In this document: positions 33,006-46,423 of the stretch, piece after piece
Layout of the letters: each line of letters opens with the position of its first letter
How positions within the stretch are numbered: position 1 is the first letter of the stretch
From: Diphasiastrum complanatum
Lineage: Eukaryota > Streptophyta > Lycopodiopsida > Lycopodiales > Lycopodiaceae
Assembly (NCBI GenBank): GCA_029204225.1
Contig: CM055113.1
Location: 29,536,805-29,600,804 of the forward strand
Length of the DNA: 64,000 bases
Reading direction: 5' to 3'
Translations under genes and position numbers: made by a program
The notes under the pieces: model-generated
Databases searched by the model: none
What the model saw: the letters and a program-made list of their open reading frames with translations, nothing else
Told to the model about the DNA's origin: nothing

Positions 33006-34200
33006 GTGATTGGTCATATGTTGTGTAGCTCTAGAATCAAGAAACCATGAATCATCCAAAAATGCACTTTGATCTTTGACCATAAATGCGCCTTCATCCA
33101 CTTAATTCGACCTGGAGATGATGAAACTGTGTTTGCTTGTTGATCAGGTTGCTTGGCTGCATTCTTCGCTTGGAGAATTCGGCAGTCCTTGATCTCATGG
33201 TCATTGCACTTGCAATACCTGCAAAACATCTTCTTCTTCGATTGTGGATTCGATGATTGTTCTTGACCTTGAGTTTGTTTCTGATTCGTTGTAGCCTTCT
33301 TGGAGCTTCTGCTTCTGTCGCTTAGAGCCTTTGTTGACATATAGAGCTTGAGAGGAGGAAGTAGACAAAGTGTCTTGACTTCTTCTATTGTCTTCTTGAA
33401 GCAACATAGTGAAAAATCTAGTAAGAATTAAATTCTGAGTGTGTCGATATGATCATCACCTAGTTCTCATATATAGAGGGCAAGCTTGAAAGCAATGTCA
33501 TAATTGCATCTTGATCATCTATAACTGATCCAACAGAGGCCATCTGTTGCAAGAGATTCTTAAACTGGTTAATGTGACTCTGAAGAGAATCACTAGTAGA
33601 CATCTTGAAAGTGAAGAATTTCCTTCGTAGATGTAACTTAGTAGTTATGTCCCTCACGTCATATAGTAAGTTCAGGATGTCCCAAACATCTCTTGACGTT
33701 TTAGCTTCAACTATGTGTCCAATCTGTGTATATGATATATTGAGAATAATAAACGCAAAAGCTTTACCGTCCTTCGATTTTCACTTTGAGTCGTCGTCTT
33801 CAGGTTTTAGTTTTGTACCTGTAACAACATCCCATAATTTGTTGATGATTAGCAAGGTCTTCATCTTAAATTTCTACAAATGATAATTGGATCCATTCAG
33901 CTTGTCTGTGATAAGACCAACTTTACTTTGAGAATCCATCTGGAACTCAGTCTGCGATGACGCTAGGATGTAGTAATGCCAACAATAGGAAATTAATTCT
34001 CTGATACTGAAAGGTTGAAAAGAACTAAAGAGTATGATTATCAATTCATATCGCGAAAGATATCAAGTATTAGAGATTTTGCTCTAATATCGAAATAGTA
34101 TTAGGCCCTGATAGAGATCACAGATCTGATACCGTGGCGGTTCAGATAAAGGAAATAGTGATCTAACACTGATACTATGATAGAAGCTCTGATATAAGAA
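33006..34200 (-). pseudogene. Family-7 copia gag with start of protease
   Basis: Reading leftward from the primer site at 34218: a degraded N-terminus with NKLWDVVTGTKLKPEDDDS-like text in pieces, then SLQSHINQFKNLLQQMASVG, DDQDAIMTLLSSLPSIY, a serine-rich spacer with LYVNKGSKR, zinc knuckle CRYCKCNDHEIKDCR (33240-33200) and a protease start whose motif reads LDSRATQHM in a shifted frame. The Gly of the active-site triplet is Arg. It is broken by several frameshifts and is cut at 33006 by the family-6 LTR. Confidence 0.78.
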
Positions 34201-34218
34201 TGTAATCCTCTGATACCA
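34201..34218 (-). other. Primer binding site, tRNA-Met type (minus)
   Basis: The plus strand TGTAATCCTCTGATACCA is the complement of TGGTATCAGAGG plus flank. LTR sequence starts at 34219. Confidence 0.8.
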
Positions 34219-35584
<1,366 letters not shown>

Positions 35585-35965
35585 TTAGGGTTAGGTTATG
35601 AAAAGTACAGAGATGCTATAAATATGTGATGAGATCTCCATCAACTTATGAGTAAAAAATTGGTTTTCAATCTACCAATGTTGTTGGTGATCTAGATGTT
35701 TGATATTTGCTATTTTTGTTAAGTAATTTGACTTTGTGAGATTGATTTGGAACTTCAGGTGCTGTACTCTTACCTATGGCAGTCTGTATTTTCACACGTG
35801 TGAAGGGATTTGCATGAATTTGAGCCTACAAGTGGAGTTCAAGCCAAGGGGAAGCTAGGAAACACTAAAATGGTTGGTGTTTTAGCTATAGGATCTCAAT
35901 TGGACCATTCAAGGTGCTTCCTCCATCATTTCAAAGGTTTATTAGAGTCTATTTGTTGTATTTTT
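35585..35965 (+). repeat. Diverged family-2-like LTR fragment
   Basis: It shares with the family-2 LTRs a TATA-like CTATAAATATGTGATGA, then CAGTCTGTATTTTCACACGTGTGAAG, CATGAATTTGAGCC-like text and CCTCCATCATTTCAAAGGTTTTA, ending TTTTTAACA. It directly abuts transposase codons at 35966, so an LTR was inserted there, or a deletion joined them. Confidence 0.55.
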
Positions 35966-36233
35966 AACATATTCAATGTTTCTCATGGAGCTAATTCAAA
36001 GCACTTTTGTCTATATTGCATGAAGACAACAAAAGACATGACAAGGAGTACATCAACTTGCCTACTCAAAGCAGAAGTTTGGAAGAAGCTTGACAACATG
36101 GTAAAATATTTAATAAAATATAAGTTTTCAAATACTGATGTGCAAATGTTACTGAAAGCAACCAGCGAATTTGTTGATGCAGTTTAGAGTGCATGGGGAG
36201 CAGATCACATAACACATTATATGGTAAGATTTT
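35966..36233 (+). pseudogene. Second copy of the DDE transposase (fragment)
   Basis: FNVSHGANSKHFCLYCMKTTKDMTRST matches exon C of the 9.3-11.7 kb transposase in two short blocks. About 150 codons are then missing before AEVWKKLDNMV, EFVDAV, a stop, and SAWGADHITHYM. A GTAAG donor follows HYM exactly as in the first copy, so the splice site is conserved between copies. The exon with the Glu (SQGMEKSH in copy 1) does not follow. Confidence 0.82.
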
Positions 36234-36317
36234 GAAGCAGTACACAATTCCATGATACTATAGTATAAAATTGATATTTGTTGTTTTTTAGAACCAATGT
36301 TATACATTTTGAGAGAA

Positions 36318-37440
36318 ATGTCTAGGTTTGAGACTAGCCATTTCTCCTTTGGAATTATTGATAATATTGACTATTTCACTTCTATCGTTTTTCCATTTCT
36401 TTTTGTTTTGCCGTTTGTCACCGAAGGGCCTAGACGTAGAGGCCTTTTCTAAGATTTATTTTAGATTCAAGTCTTCTCAGAATAAGGATATGATACACTA
36501 TCAGGACTTGATGAACATTGACATGAATAAATATAAAGCCAAGCTTGAGAGGATGTTTTACAAAGTTGCATGATGATTTGTCAACTTTTGTTTGTTATCT
36601 TTTGTTAAACATTGAGGATGATTCTAATAATGCTTCATCATCTACTTTCGAGGCCGGTTCATCAAGTAGTGTCAGAATTGAGAAGTCCAACCTGCTGATT
36701 TGGATTCATTTCTTCAAGATACAAATAAATAATGATGATTGTAAAAATTTTGACCCTATCGAAATAGGGCTTTATTTATAGGTCCTTAGTCTACTACATC
36801 TCTTCCCCCTCATTACAAAACTTTGATTACCCTCCCTACGTATAATGTCAATAATGATTCTTTTTTCACATTATCAAATATATAAGATCTTTTTTACTTC
36901 ACAGAGGCTGAAGCCCTTTGTATTTTGAGCACGGAATTAGATGATTTTCCTGATTTGAATGATTACGAGATTGATGATCTTCTCCCTGGAGTGGATGACC
37001 CAGTCAATGATCAATTTCTGTGAGGAAAAGATTGCTTGAAGATAGTCGTTGAGCAAGTGCATAGAAATGAAGCTGATCTTCCTAGTGAAGATGAGTTTCT
37101 TAGAATTCAAAATCAATTTGACTTTCCAGAGCCATCAATATATTCTCCAAGCTCTTCGACTTCGAGAGGAGGCCACAATGGACAGTCATAAATGAAGACA
37201 AAGGTGAATGCGTAAGTTCTTGTTTGAATTTTACTAGATAATATGTGATGCTAAAATTATGTATTTGAACTCACCTTTGTTTCGATTTCAGAAAACTCTT
37301 TATGTGGATGAGTTTGCAATTCGTCGAGGACACAGATCTTCCGGCCGGTTAATTTCTAAGAGATCATGCATTGGGTTATTATTTGAAGTCCTTCAAGAAT
37401 AATGAGATAAGTGGCATCACCTTCTCTACCTCTTTTGCAT
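36318..37440 (+). pseudogene. Second copy of the unknown transposon gene (decayed)
   Basis: It opens with ATG at 36318 (MSRFETSHFSFGIIDNIDYF), the counterpart of FLSEFGITENLDYFHS in the first copy. The match continues with frame changes: KAKLERMF, LLLNIEDDSN, EALCILSTELDDFPDLNDYEIDDLLPG, CLKIVVEQ and DLPSEDEFLRIQNQFDFPEPS. A donor GTAAGTTC near 37212, a TTTCAG acceptor near 37291 and exon 2 (VDEFAIRRG, then LGYYLKSFKNNEI) follow, and it ends by about 37440. The Cys cluster of the first copy is missing. Between copies the spacing of acidic and aromatic residues is kept. Confidence 0.8.
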
Positions 37441-38310
37441 AAATCAAATTGGATCACCTAAAAACAAGAAACAAGTAAGCAACTACTACAATCCAAATTA
37501 CAAAGAAAACCAACTATAGAACATCTCTACACATAGTAGGTTTTCACATTTTTAGGCATTTTCCAAGGAAAAGGACCCATCCCAAGAATTATAAAGTGTG
37601 CCCTACAACTAATTTTGAATGTACAAATGGCCAACTAATGTGAGCATACCTTATGATTGGAAAACAAGATGTAACTACAAAAGTGAGCAATCTACGGGAC
37701 ATGAGGGCTTAGGTGAATGCATATTTTTTTTGGAAAGTAATGCTCAACTACCATGCCCCACGTCAAAAGCACCCAAAATCACCATAAAGTAATGAACACA
37801 TGGCAATTTTTCCCTATATTTCATATTACGTGAAGCCCACTAGAGTCCAATTGTTGAATTCAAGGAGAAAAATGGAATACTCAATGACATACCACTCATA
37901 GGAGGACCTGGAGGGCGACTTATTGATTGATATATGCAAGGACATGGGGCTCAAGCTATCCACACAATTTAAAGCAAAGTGCATACAACTCAGGTTTTTG
38001 AGGGCCATGGTATTGTTGTGGTTGGGGACGGGCGGCTTGCCCTCTCTTCTTATCCATGTGTATTGTACAATAGAAAGGGACTCGGACACCACATGTAGAT
38101 AATTTTATCACCCACTTTTTGTTGTTAACTAATAATTCAAGTTTAAGTTTGAACTTCGTTGCTGCACACTGCATGAACAGTGTTGAGTATTGACTCGAAT
38201 TATAAGATGTGGGTCAGCTGATTGAGGATTGGAAATCAAACAGCTTATGTAACAGTGATGATCCAGTTTAGTATCAATCAAAGCAAAGTCTTGGACACTA
38301 TGCTAATAAT
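37441..38310. other. No gene recognised
   Basis: Overlapping minus-strand frames at 37826-38174 are without motifs. Nothing else stands out. Confidence 0.5.
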
Positions 38311-38775
38311 AGAGGATTGTCAAAGTTGATTCATACTTGGACATGTGCTTTCACCACACTTACAAGTCTCAAGACAAAGCACGTGGAACTGCTTCGACTG
38401 TGGGTGATTCACTGGTATACGAAAGGCGTCCTATATGCAGATCATCCAACGCTGATCACGAAGCAACGGAGACGTGGTGCTTTATATGGTATGATGGGGA
38501 AAGCTTTACCTTTCATGACCTAAAATATGAATTTCTTCAGTTTGAGAAAGAGACGCATCGGACCTGGCGAATGCCAGGAAAAAGCGAAACTTACAGATGA
38601 CAAACAGCAGGATAGGCCATGCAATCGCTTGGACGTGTGGTCAATCGATAACCCGCAAGTGCTAAAATGGAAATTACGCAGCTCTTCCTTGGGTCGGAAA
38701 AAACCGCACGCACGAAATACTTTCTGTATGACGCAAATCAGTCACCAGGAGTATACATTCATCACATAAACCTTA
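38311..38775 (+). other. Possible degraded coding fragments, unknown
   Basis: A frame 38337-38600 (CFHHTYKSQDKARGTAS, ETWCFIWYDGESFTFHDL, FLQFEKETHRTW) has a protein-like composition, and text resumes in another frame (EITQLFLGSEKTARTKYFLYD). I recognise no family. It could be an exon of a decayed transposon gene or of a host gene. Confidence 0.3.
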
Positions 38776-39500
38776 AAACACATGCAAATTGTAATTTGAT
38801 ATGTTTGATCAGCTGATTTTAATATTCCTTAGATCACTAATTTATGGTAGCAAAGTAGAGATTGATCATTGCAAATCCCACTTGTTAACAGGGGAGGTGA
38901 AAGACCACTTTGCTCACAGTTTAAAGAGCATTCAATGGGAAGAAAATGAAACTAGCTACTAGCTACGCAATTTTGTCCCGATTCGAGTCAAACAATCATT
39001 GTAAAAAGCGAAGCGCATGTCGTAATTATAATTGAATTTTGTATTCGATTTATCTGTGTTTCATATTCGATCTATGCATGTTTCATATCGTTATTTTGTA
39101 GTTAAAAAAACTTGCATTTTAGAAAGAGACATGAAATAACAAACTAGAAAAGCATGATTTATGTGTGATCAGATAGTTACTAATTACAAAAATGTGTTTT
39201 GCGATTTTTTTACAACATAAAAACATTTCAAATGGAAGCTGATAAAGAACAATGTCGGAATTGGAACAATTACTAACTGATTATATATTGTAAGTAATTT
39301 CCAGTGCTAATGGCAATGTTGTTCAATTGAGTTTGAAAGAAAAAATACGAAGTTATTCAAAATATCGTACAAGAATGCATAGGTAGCTGAACTAAAGATA
39401 TGAATTTATACTAAGATTGGAAATTGATAAAATGTGCCAAAAAATTTTAAATATAAGATCGACGTTTCAAATACCAATATTTACGCGAGAGCGGTGGACG
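38776..39500. other. No gene recognised
   Basis: AT-rich, with no motif and no repeat seen. Confidence 0.55.
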
Positions 39501-39504
39501 ATTG

Positions 39505-40958
39505 AACTTCTCTCGATGCTGCTTCCCATATACACAAGATTCGCACATCGATTCCAAGTGATCTTCTATGGTAGGCAATCATGTTACCATCTCCAATTTT
39601 CTCATCAAACTGAGGCTTCCCAAGTTCAAGTGACCAAGCCTCTTATGCCACAACTCAGTTTGCGATGGAATGGACGATACAAGTCCATGTTGCCCCTTGA
39701 TTGTAGCATTCAACCTGTACAATTTTGTATTGGGCTCCCTTACTCCATCTGCAATAACTTTGAACTTTTGGTTCACATCCTTCACAAAGCAATGATCATG
39801 GGCGAATTCTACTTTCAACTTTTGATCAGTAATGACTCCAATAGAAAGTAGATTTTTCTTCAAACCTGGTACATAAAGTACCTCCCTGATCATCCTGCTT
39901 TTTCCATCAGGTAATTGGATTGAAACGGTGCCTATCCCCTTGATCTTGCACACCTCACCATTTGCTTGTGAAACGGACGTTCCATTATCCAACACTTTCA
40001 AGCTACTGAACCAATTCTTTTTACCTGTCATGTGTCTTGTGGCTCCTGAGTCAATATACCACGCTTGATCATCTTGATTAGATGACAATGCAGATATGAA
40101 GATGCTAGAGTCTTCAATCTCACCCTCATCGACAAGGTTACCTGATTGTTTTGGTCTCCCCTTGCCTTGTTCCGCCAGGAATTTGTGACATTCACTCTTC
40201 CAATGGCCCTTTTTACCACAATGGAAGCACTTGCCTTTCTTCTTAGTCTTAATGGAAGATCCCTCGTCCTCCTGAGACTTGGCAAATTGTTGTTTAGACT
40301 TCTTGTTGCCCTTGTCCTTGCCTTGTTTTTGGCGTGTCGCAAGTGCATGATCATCAGTATTTTGATGTCTAGCTTTTACCATTTCTCGTCGTTGCTCTTC
40401 CTACATCAAGATTCTTGTGAGCTCGTCAAAGGTTGGCAATCTTTCTCTTGATGCTATTCCGCTCACAAACATCTTATAGGGTCCTGCAATGCCGCACAAT
40501 GCATTGTGCACCAGCTCCACATTGCGTATGTGCTCACCAATAGAATGTAGTTTATCCCTCATTGTCTTGATTTTGGTCATGTATGTTAGAATGTGCTCTC
40601 TTTGCTCCATTCAGGCACTATTCAGCTTTGACTTCAGAAACATGATTTTTGACGGATTTGACGTCTCAAACTGCTCCTTTAGCACATCCCATGCCTGTCT
40701 GGGTGTAACAGCATCACAAATGTGGGTAATGATGTGATCCTTCACTGACAAGTTAATGAAGGTCAAAGATTTCCTCATCTTTTTGTCGAACACTTTGATA
40801 TCCGCTTCATTTGGCGCCCTTCTCTCATCACCTGTGACGACTTCCCACACGTCTTTCTCCATCAGTATGTTTTTCATTTTGAATTTCCACACTGCATAGT
40901 TGGAAATCTCGTCCAATTTGCTACTTTCACTCAAAATGGACTCTCCCATGTTTGCCAT
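39505..40958 (-). pseudogene. Family-6 gag-protease-integrase start
   Basis: ATG at 40956-40958 gives MANMGESILSESSKLDEISNY. A single frame runs leftward, interrupted by only two stops, TGA at 40611-40613 and TAG at 40401-40403. Landmarks are the UBN2-type gag, CFHCGKKGHWKSEC zinc knuckle (about 40215), protease WYIDSGATRHM (about 40050), VLYVPGLKKNLLSIG, and the integrase finger LWHKRLGHLN...ESMCESCVYGKQHR. Another stop follows MVT near 39579. The frame is lost after FNR at about 39505. Confidence 0.88.
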
Positions 40959-42258
40959 CGCAAAACTGCTTGAAACTTCTACCGTAGGCTAAAAACAGTA
41001 TGCCGAGGCCAACAGTGATGTCAAAAGTTGAAAATAATGACTTGCACTTTTTCCCTTACCAGGCCACTCGCCGCTTTTCCACCAATTTGAAAGCCAAATT
41101 GGCATCGCCTTCCGAAATGCACTCAGTCATCAACTCCCAACAACGTGCCCAGTGGAATGGTGAAATCACTTCTGGCGCACTCCGAACACTTTCTCCGCTG
41201 CAATCACTCTGTTTTGCTATACCGTACTTGCAGGTACAGTCCGGGTGTCCTTCGTTTGGAGGTTATAGCCTTTCGTTTGGGTCAAAACGGGCAAAGGACC
41301 CAAAAATAGGGATTTTCTTTGTTTTTGAAGTGTTTCTTCGCCTTGAAGAAACTTCGATCTTCACTTGTGAAGGGACCCAACTCAACTTTCACTTTGAAAA
41401 TTTTTAATGAAGTTGAAGGCCAGAATGCACTTCAATTCTTTAGGGCCCTCTTCAATGCTCTTTTAAAAACAATCCACTGGTTCTCTTGGATCCGATGGTC
41501 CAAATTCAATGCTAGAGGTTCGATCTCTATCGTTAATCATGATGGACACTGATCCGACGATTCAGCACTGTCTTCACTACTTGCAGCCATTGGACCACCT
41601 TAGAACGCTAAGAGGAGACTCCTCTTCCGCGCGCGAACAGTCCCGCGACCTCCTTGTCTACGGCCGTGCCTCCCCAAGCTACATGTTGCTTGATCAAACT
41701 CGCCTACGGATCAATTTGAGCACAATCTGAGGTCTGGAACAGAGTTGCCCTACTAATACCAAATCTGTAGAGTGTTTGATCATGAAATTCCGCGGAGAAA
41801 CGGTGATTTAAACTCAACTTGACAAAGGGCTTTTTTTTTTCCACCTTTTACCACAAATCTACTAGGTTAACTATCTGGAGACAAATCTCTGACACAAACC
41901 TCAAAATATCTCCATGGCTGGTTGACAATGTAGTTAGCTTCCTTCCTATCCTTACGGCATCCAAAATGGTGCACAAACAGCGAAGAAATCACCAGTTATG
42001 TGTAGAAAACCGTAACCCCAAACCCAGTTTCAATTTGCAACTGGCTTCAAAATTGTCAATTTTTCACTAGGTTTTACCCTGTCTGATGCTATGCACAAGC
42101 TATTAATCCCTCTACTGAGCTTGGCAAGCCTCTATAATCTAGAAACCGTGCACCAGTGCTTCTCTTTCCGTCTTCAACCCGTCGTAAACCCCAAACACTC
42201 AGAAGACAATTCTCTCGAAGCTCTCTTCAACGACGATGTTGTACTGTGTACACTCCCT
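40959..42258 (-). other. Long leader of the family-6 element
   Basis: About 1.3 kb between the primer site and gag ATG, with no recognisable coding region. This is longer than the leaders of the other families here (about 0.8 kb in families 1 and 2). Confidence 0.6.
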
Positions 42259-42275
42259 GTACGGCTCTGATACCA
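42259..42275 (-). other. Primer binding site, tRNA-Met type (minus)
   Basis: GTACGGCTCTGATACCA on the plus strand is the complement of TGGTATCAGAGC plus flank. Two bases separate it from the LTR at 42278. Confidence 0.88.
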
Positions 42276-42277
42276 AC

Positions 42278-42547
42278 TTAGAATTTGCTTTGCACAGAAA
42301 CACAAATCATGCTACACAGTAACACAGACAGAAAACAATCTCCACAACAAGCTCACATAGCAACTGTATTTCTCAAAATGAAATTACACTGTACATATAG
42401 TTGTTCACTCAGGCAACCCATGCATGACCCAAGTTGTCGTTGGCGGGACACGTGTCCCGTCGACTTGCCTCGTGGTGAGGCCAACTAATTCTTATCCAAT
42501 AATAGGACCCACAGTACAGTAACATAGTGATTCTACTTTAATTCTAA
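42278..42547 (-). repeat. 5' LTR of family-6 copia, 270 bp
   Basis: TTAGAATTTGC...TTAATTCTAA on the plus strand. Same length as 32736-33005 in inverse orientation, with the same non-canonical inverted ends. Confidence 0.88.
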
Positions 42548-42559
42548 ATCAATCAACGT

Positions 42560-43530
42560 GAGATCTTCAACTCCTACACACCTTACAACACAAAGAAATT
42601 TGTTCATCTTGGTGACAATAGTACTCACACTATTGAAGGTGAAGGTACTGTAAGATTGTGATTCCAACATGATCAATTCAAATTACTATCAAAGATCTTA
42701 AATGTTCTCACACTCTCTACAAATCTGTTATCAGTAAGTAGAATTACAAATTTAGGTCATAAGATAGAATTCGAATCTGGTCAATGCAAAATTGTTGATA
42801 GGAGTAATAAGATCCTTGCACCCGGCAAGAGGCATGGTTACTTATATAGATTGGCACGTTGCTATTTGGAGTCTAGTCAAGCCTTGAAAACTTCTATTTT
42901 AGTCAATAAAGCATTACTATGGCATCATCGCTTAGGAAACTTGAATTATGGATCTGTTTTGAACATGTCCAGACAATCCATGGTTCTTGATCTCGACTAT
43001 CCTTCTGGTAAGGTTGATCTCCCTGTCTGTCATAGCTGCATCTTTGAAAAGTAGACTAGGATTCCTTTTAGATCAAATCATAGGCATGCAGCAAAAGATT
43101 TGTTAGATGTTGTTCATACAGATATATGTGGACCTATGCAAACTCCTTCTTTGCTAGATGCAAAGTATTTCATTACCTTTATTGACAAATTCTCCAAAAG
43201 AACAGTTGTTTATTTCATTAAATAGAAATCAGAGGCTTTCATCAAATTCAGATAATTCAAAGAGCATGCTGAGAATCAAACTAACAAACAAATAAAAGCA
43301 CCGAGGTCAGATAACGGGAGAGAATAGATCTCCAATGAATTCAAGGAGTATTGCCTTAACAACGACATTGAGCAACAATACATTACCTCCTATTTGCCTC
43401 GGTCAAATGGTCTTGTTGACAGAAAGAACAAAACCTTAGTTGAATTGGCAAAGTGCATGTTATCACATGATACACTTATGAATTGCTTCTAGGTTGAAGC
43501 TGTTTCAATAAGAACCTATATTCAAACCTC
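42560..43530 (+). pseudogene. Copia integrase remnant
   Basis: Protease-integrase linker text (VHLGDNSTHTIEGEGTV) leads to WHHRLGNLNYGSV...CHSCIFEK (HHCC finger), VVHTDICGPM, FITFIDKFSKRTVVYFIK, a RSDNGRE segment with a stop, and LPRSNGLVDRKNKTL, where Asp replaces the catalytic Glu. At least five stops interrupt it. It ends where the family-3 LTR region begins. Confidence 0.83.
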
Positions 43531-43540
43531 TCAGACAAAA

Positions 43541-44765
43541 TGTGAAAGATTCAACTAGTTTCATCACATTTTGCTATATTTCCATATTTGGCATATTGAG
43601 GCCAAAACTTGTTTTAGACTTAGAGGTTGACTTTTCAAAGTTCATTAGTCTAAATTTCATCTGAATAAACACTTTTTGAAAGTGTGGAAAAGTTAGAATG
43701 CGAGTTTGAGTAGATTCAAATTTGAATAGTTGGGTACATTGAATCTAGACCCAAAATTAGTAGGGTTAGCATTTTGGTGGGAAAGCCAAGTGGCCAAATA
43801 GGGTTTGGACCTGCTATAAAAAGATGTAACTCATGGAGAGAGCAATCTTCTCTCTTCTCTATCTCGTTATACATGGTTCTCTTGGGTTCTACTATCCATT
43901 GGTGCACTATCTTGGTGATTGCTTGCAATTCTATGTGTAGAATGATCTACATTTGCTATTTTTGGATCCACACGTGTGAAATATAGTAGCTTTCTGGTTT
44001 TGTATGGACAACAACTATACTTTTTTATTTCATTCAAGTTTTATCAAGTTCTATTGGTGTTTGCATCTCATTTTATCTATAGTTGCTGATTTTTCTACAT
44101 TGGTGAGATTAGTAGTGTATTTCTCTTTCTAACCAAAGATCATTCAAGTAGATTGGATCTTAAGGATCTGAAATCTTTCACATGGTATCAGAGCTGGTTT
44201 TTCAGGTTATGAAGGAGGATCATATCTATCAATGATTTGGTGAAGATATCAAGTCTAGAGCATGCTAGAGAGGATTCTACACCAAAATCGAGTTTTTTGC
44301 TTTTGTAGATTGGATCTTTTGTAGATCAAATCACTATATAGGTCAATATACTTGATCAATTCTGATTTGTAATTCACATACTAGATTTGGCCGATTTTTG
44401 GACCATTGGTTCAGCCTAAGTGGTGGCTTATAGATTGCATATCAAATTTTTAGCATTTGCATGTAGATTTGGAATAGTCAATTTTTTTGTGATTTTGTCA
44501 AAGCCCTAATTTTGATTGGATCTCTAGATAGTGAGGTTGCCGGACTTCATTTGAGTGTGTTTCAAGCTTAGGAAGTGGCAAAAGTCATTAGATTGAGGAT
44601 AGATCATAGGTTGATCAAGATTCCATGATTCTATGTGTTGATTTGCTTGGATAAGTGCTAGAAGAGAATTTGTGAGATAGTTTCAAATCTTGGTGATTTC
44701 TTTTGAAAGCATTTGTTGTTGTTAAAAGGAGTGCTTTGTGCATTGAAACAGGTTGAAAGAAAAGG
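43541..44765 (+). mobile_element. Family-3 copia 5' LTR, primer site and leader
   Basis: LTR 43541-44182 (TGTGAAAGATTC to CTTTCACA) matches 24259-24903 inverted. TGGTATCAGAGCT at 44183-44195 is the primer site. The leader to about 44765 ends in ACAGGTTGAAAGAAAAG, just before where gag ATG would lie in the other copy; the rest is lost. The LTR holds a CTATAAAAAGATG TATA-like box near 43815 and a CACACGTGTG near 43970. Confidence 0.82.
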
Positions 44766-45699
44766 CTACTACCCGGTCAACGAGCTAAAACAAATCCCAG
44801 TGCCTCACCATTGTATTTTACGACAACGGAAATGAAAACATGACCAAGTCGGCGAAAAGACTTAGATCTATTTGTAATATAACGTCAGACACCTGTGGAA
44901 GGTGCATTGTACTCGTAAGCCTATGGCACAAGAAGTAGAAATATATCTATGTTCTAATGGACCTAAAATTAAAAAGGACCCAAGTAATCAAAATTGCAAT
45001 TTGGCTTACAACTTTTTAGAAAGTCAAGTTCTTATGGCACATGGTTTTGGGTGCACCAAAAATCCTAACCCTAGGTTTATCTATATAAGGGCATGTGACA
45101 GCATTTTGCAATCACTTTTCATTGTCAAGAATAGAGATTGAGAGAGAGAGAGAGAGAAGCCTCCTCCTACCATTCTTACTTTGTGAAGCCCTCTTTTTTA
45201 CTTGTGTATGCTTACTTGTGGATGAATGAATGTTTGACTATTGTTGTTTAATCATGCTATCACATTCTTGAAAGATCGTTAGTCATTCATCCACAAAATC
45301 ACACTCAAAACAAAATAGGTGCTAGAAAATTCCCTTGAAAGAGATCAATAGGACCTATTAGATAGGCTCTATTTTCAAAATCCTATTGGCTAATATTCAC
45401 ATTGATCCTATTCATTCATCTTGGACCCAACTTGATCTAAGGGTCCACAAAAAGTACAATAGAAATCACAAGATTCATGTGAGTCCAAAATTGGACCCAA
45501 CTCTAGAAAAGTGAACTCTAAGATTAAAATTGACTTTGGGCCTCAAGTTTTATTTTAATTACAAAGGGGCCCAAGTCTATTATTCTATTTACAGTTCAAC
45601 TTGCATGCTCATTGCACCATGGGCTTATACGCGTAGGATGCCATGCCCTTGCAACACATTTTACTGACCGATATTATTTATTTACAATTTCTCGGGAAT
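44766..45699. other. No gene recognised; LTR-like promoter text
   Basis: Around 45070 CTATATAAGGGC is a good TATA-like box, followed by a short GA run near 45140. This suggests a retroelement LTR, perhaps that of the gypsy element to the right, but no second copy was found. Confidence 0.4.
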
Positions 45700-46423
45700 A
45701 CCCCCAACACCTTCATAGCAGAACGTGTTGCTTGTGCATCTGCTACGACCTCGTCTCGTTCGGCAGTAAGTTGTGTGATAACAGTCTGATGGTGGGAGAT
45801 ATTCATTTGGATTTGGTTCTAGAGGTGGCTGAGCATTTGTTGTTGTTGTTGATTATAAGCAGTGAGGTTCCGGATCTGTTGCTGCTGTTGCTTGCTTTCC
45901 TCCTCCAACCTTACTTTTTCTTTCTAAAGATCTGCCATAATGCCATCGTCAAACTGCCTCATGGTATATTGGCCCCTAAGTTTCGAATAAGTTATATTAG
46001 GAGCTCATTTACCAACCAAACCGCTTTTTGGGCTGTGAGGGATAGTTGCTCCCAAGGGCCAATATTAAGAACTATGCGGGTATAGTTGGGATATGGCATG
46101 GGATTAAATGGGAGAAAATCTGGAATTGGCAGAGAGCTTGGATTTTGAGAAAAGATAGGAAGTGGTGATTGAGGGATGAGAGGGGATGTTGGTGGGGGTG
46201 ATTGTTGTATGAGAGGTGGTGAATGTGGTGGTGACAGAATGCGTGTGGGGGATGTGTGGATCGGAGGAGTTGTGATGGTGGGGATGTAGTCTATGTTAAT
46301 AATTGCAAAGCAAAATCATCTACATTGACTGCAGAGTCAAGTAGGGTGGAAGATTGTATAGGTGAGGACTTTGGTCGAATTGTGGAATCAAAGCCCATGT
46401 TGAGTGTGAATGACGGGGTGGAT
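45700..46423 (-). pseudogene. Gypsy 3' region: proline-rich tail and unknown segment
   Basis: Read leftward from the copia insertion, this continues the gypsy reading from 52505. It is low-complexity Ser/Thr text, then a proline-rich stretch (TPPIHTSPTRILSPPHSPP) and NIGPWEQLSLTAQKAVWLVNELL, then stops. It lies 3' of the integrase C-terminal domain, where most gypsy elements have only an untranslated region. Confidence 0.45.
46419..46423. other. Target-site duplication TGGAT, left
   Basis: TGGAT immediately left of the family-2 element repeats at 52500-52504 on its right. Confidence 0.9.

Larger units (their letters stand above)
39501..42547 (-). mobile_element. Family-6 copia element, 3' truncated
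   Basis: On the minus strand: 5' LTR (42547-42278), primer site, a leader of about 1.3 kb, gag-protease (40958 onward) and the integrase zinc finger, ending abruptly near 39501. RT and the 3' LTR are missing. The LTR pairs with 32736-33005 in the opposite orientation, but the two belong to different insertions. Confidence 0.8.

Noticed and set aside
35585-35965. Reading the frame 35810-36187 as one transposase fragment
   Set aside because: Its first 50 codons come from LTR-like sequence. Transposase similarity starts only at about 35966.
38311-38775. A host protein-coding gene
   Set aside because: Protein-like text in two frames but no recognisable domain, start or splice pattern, so it is listed only as a low-confidence fragment.
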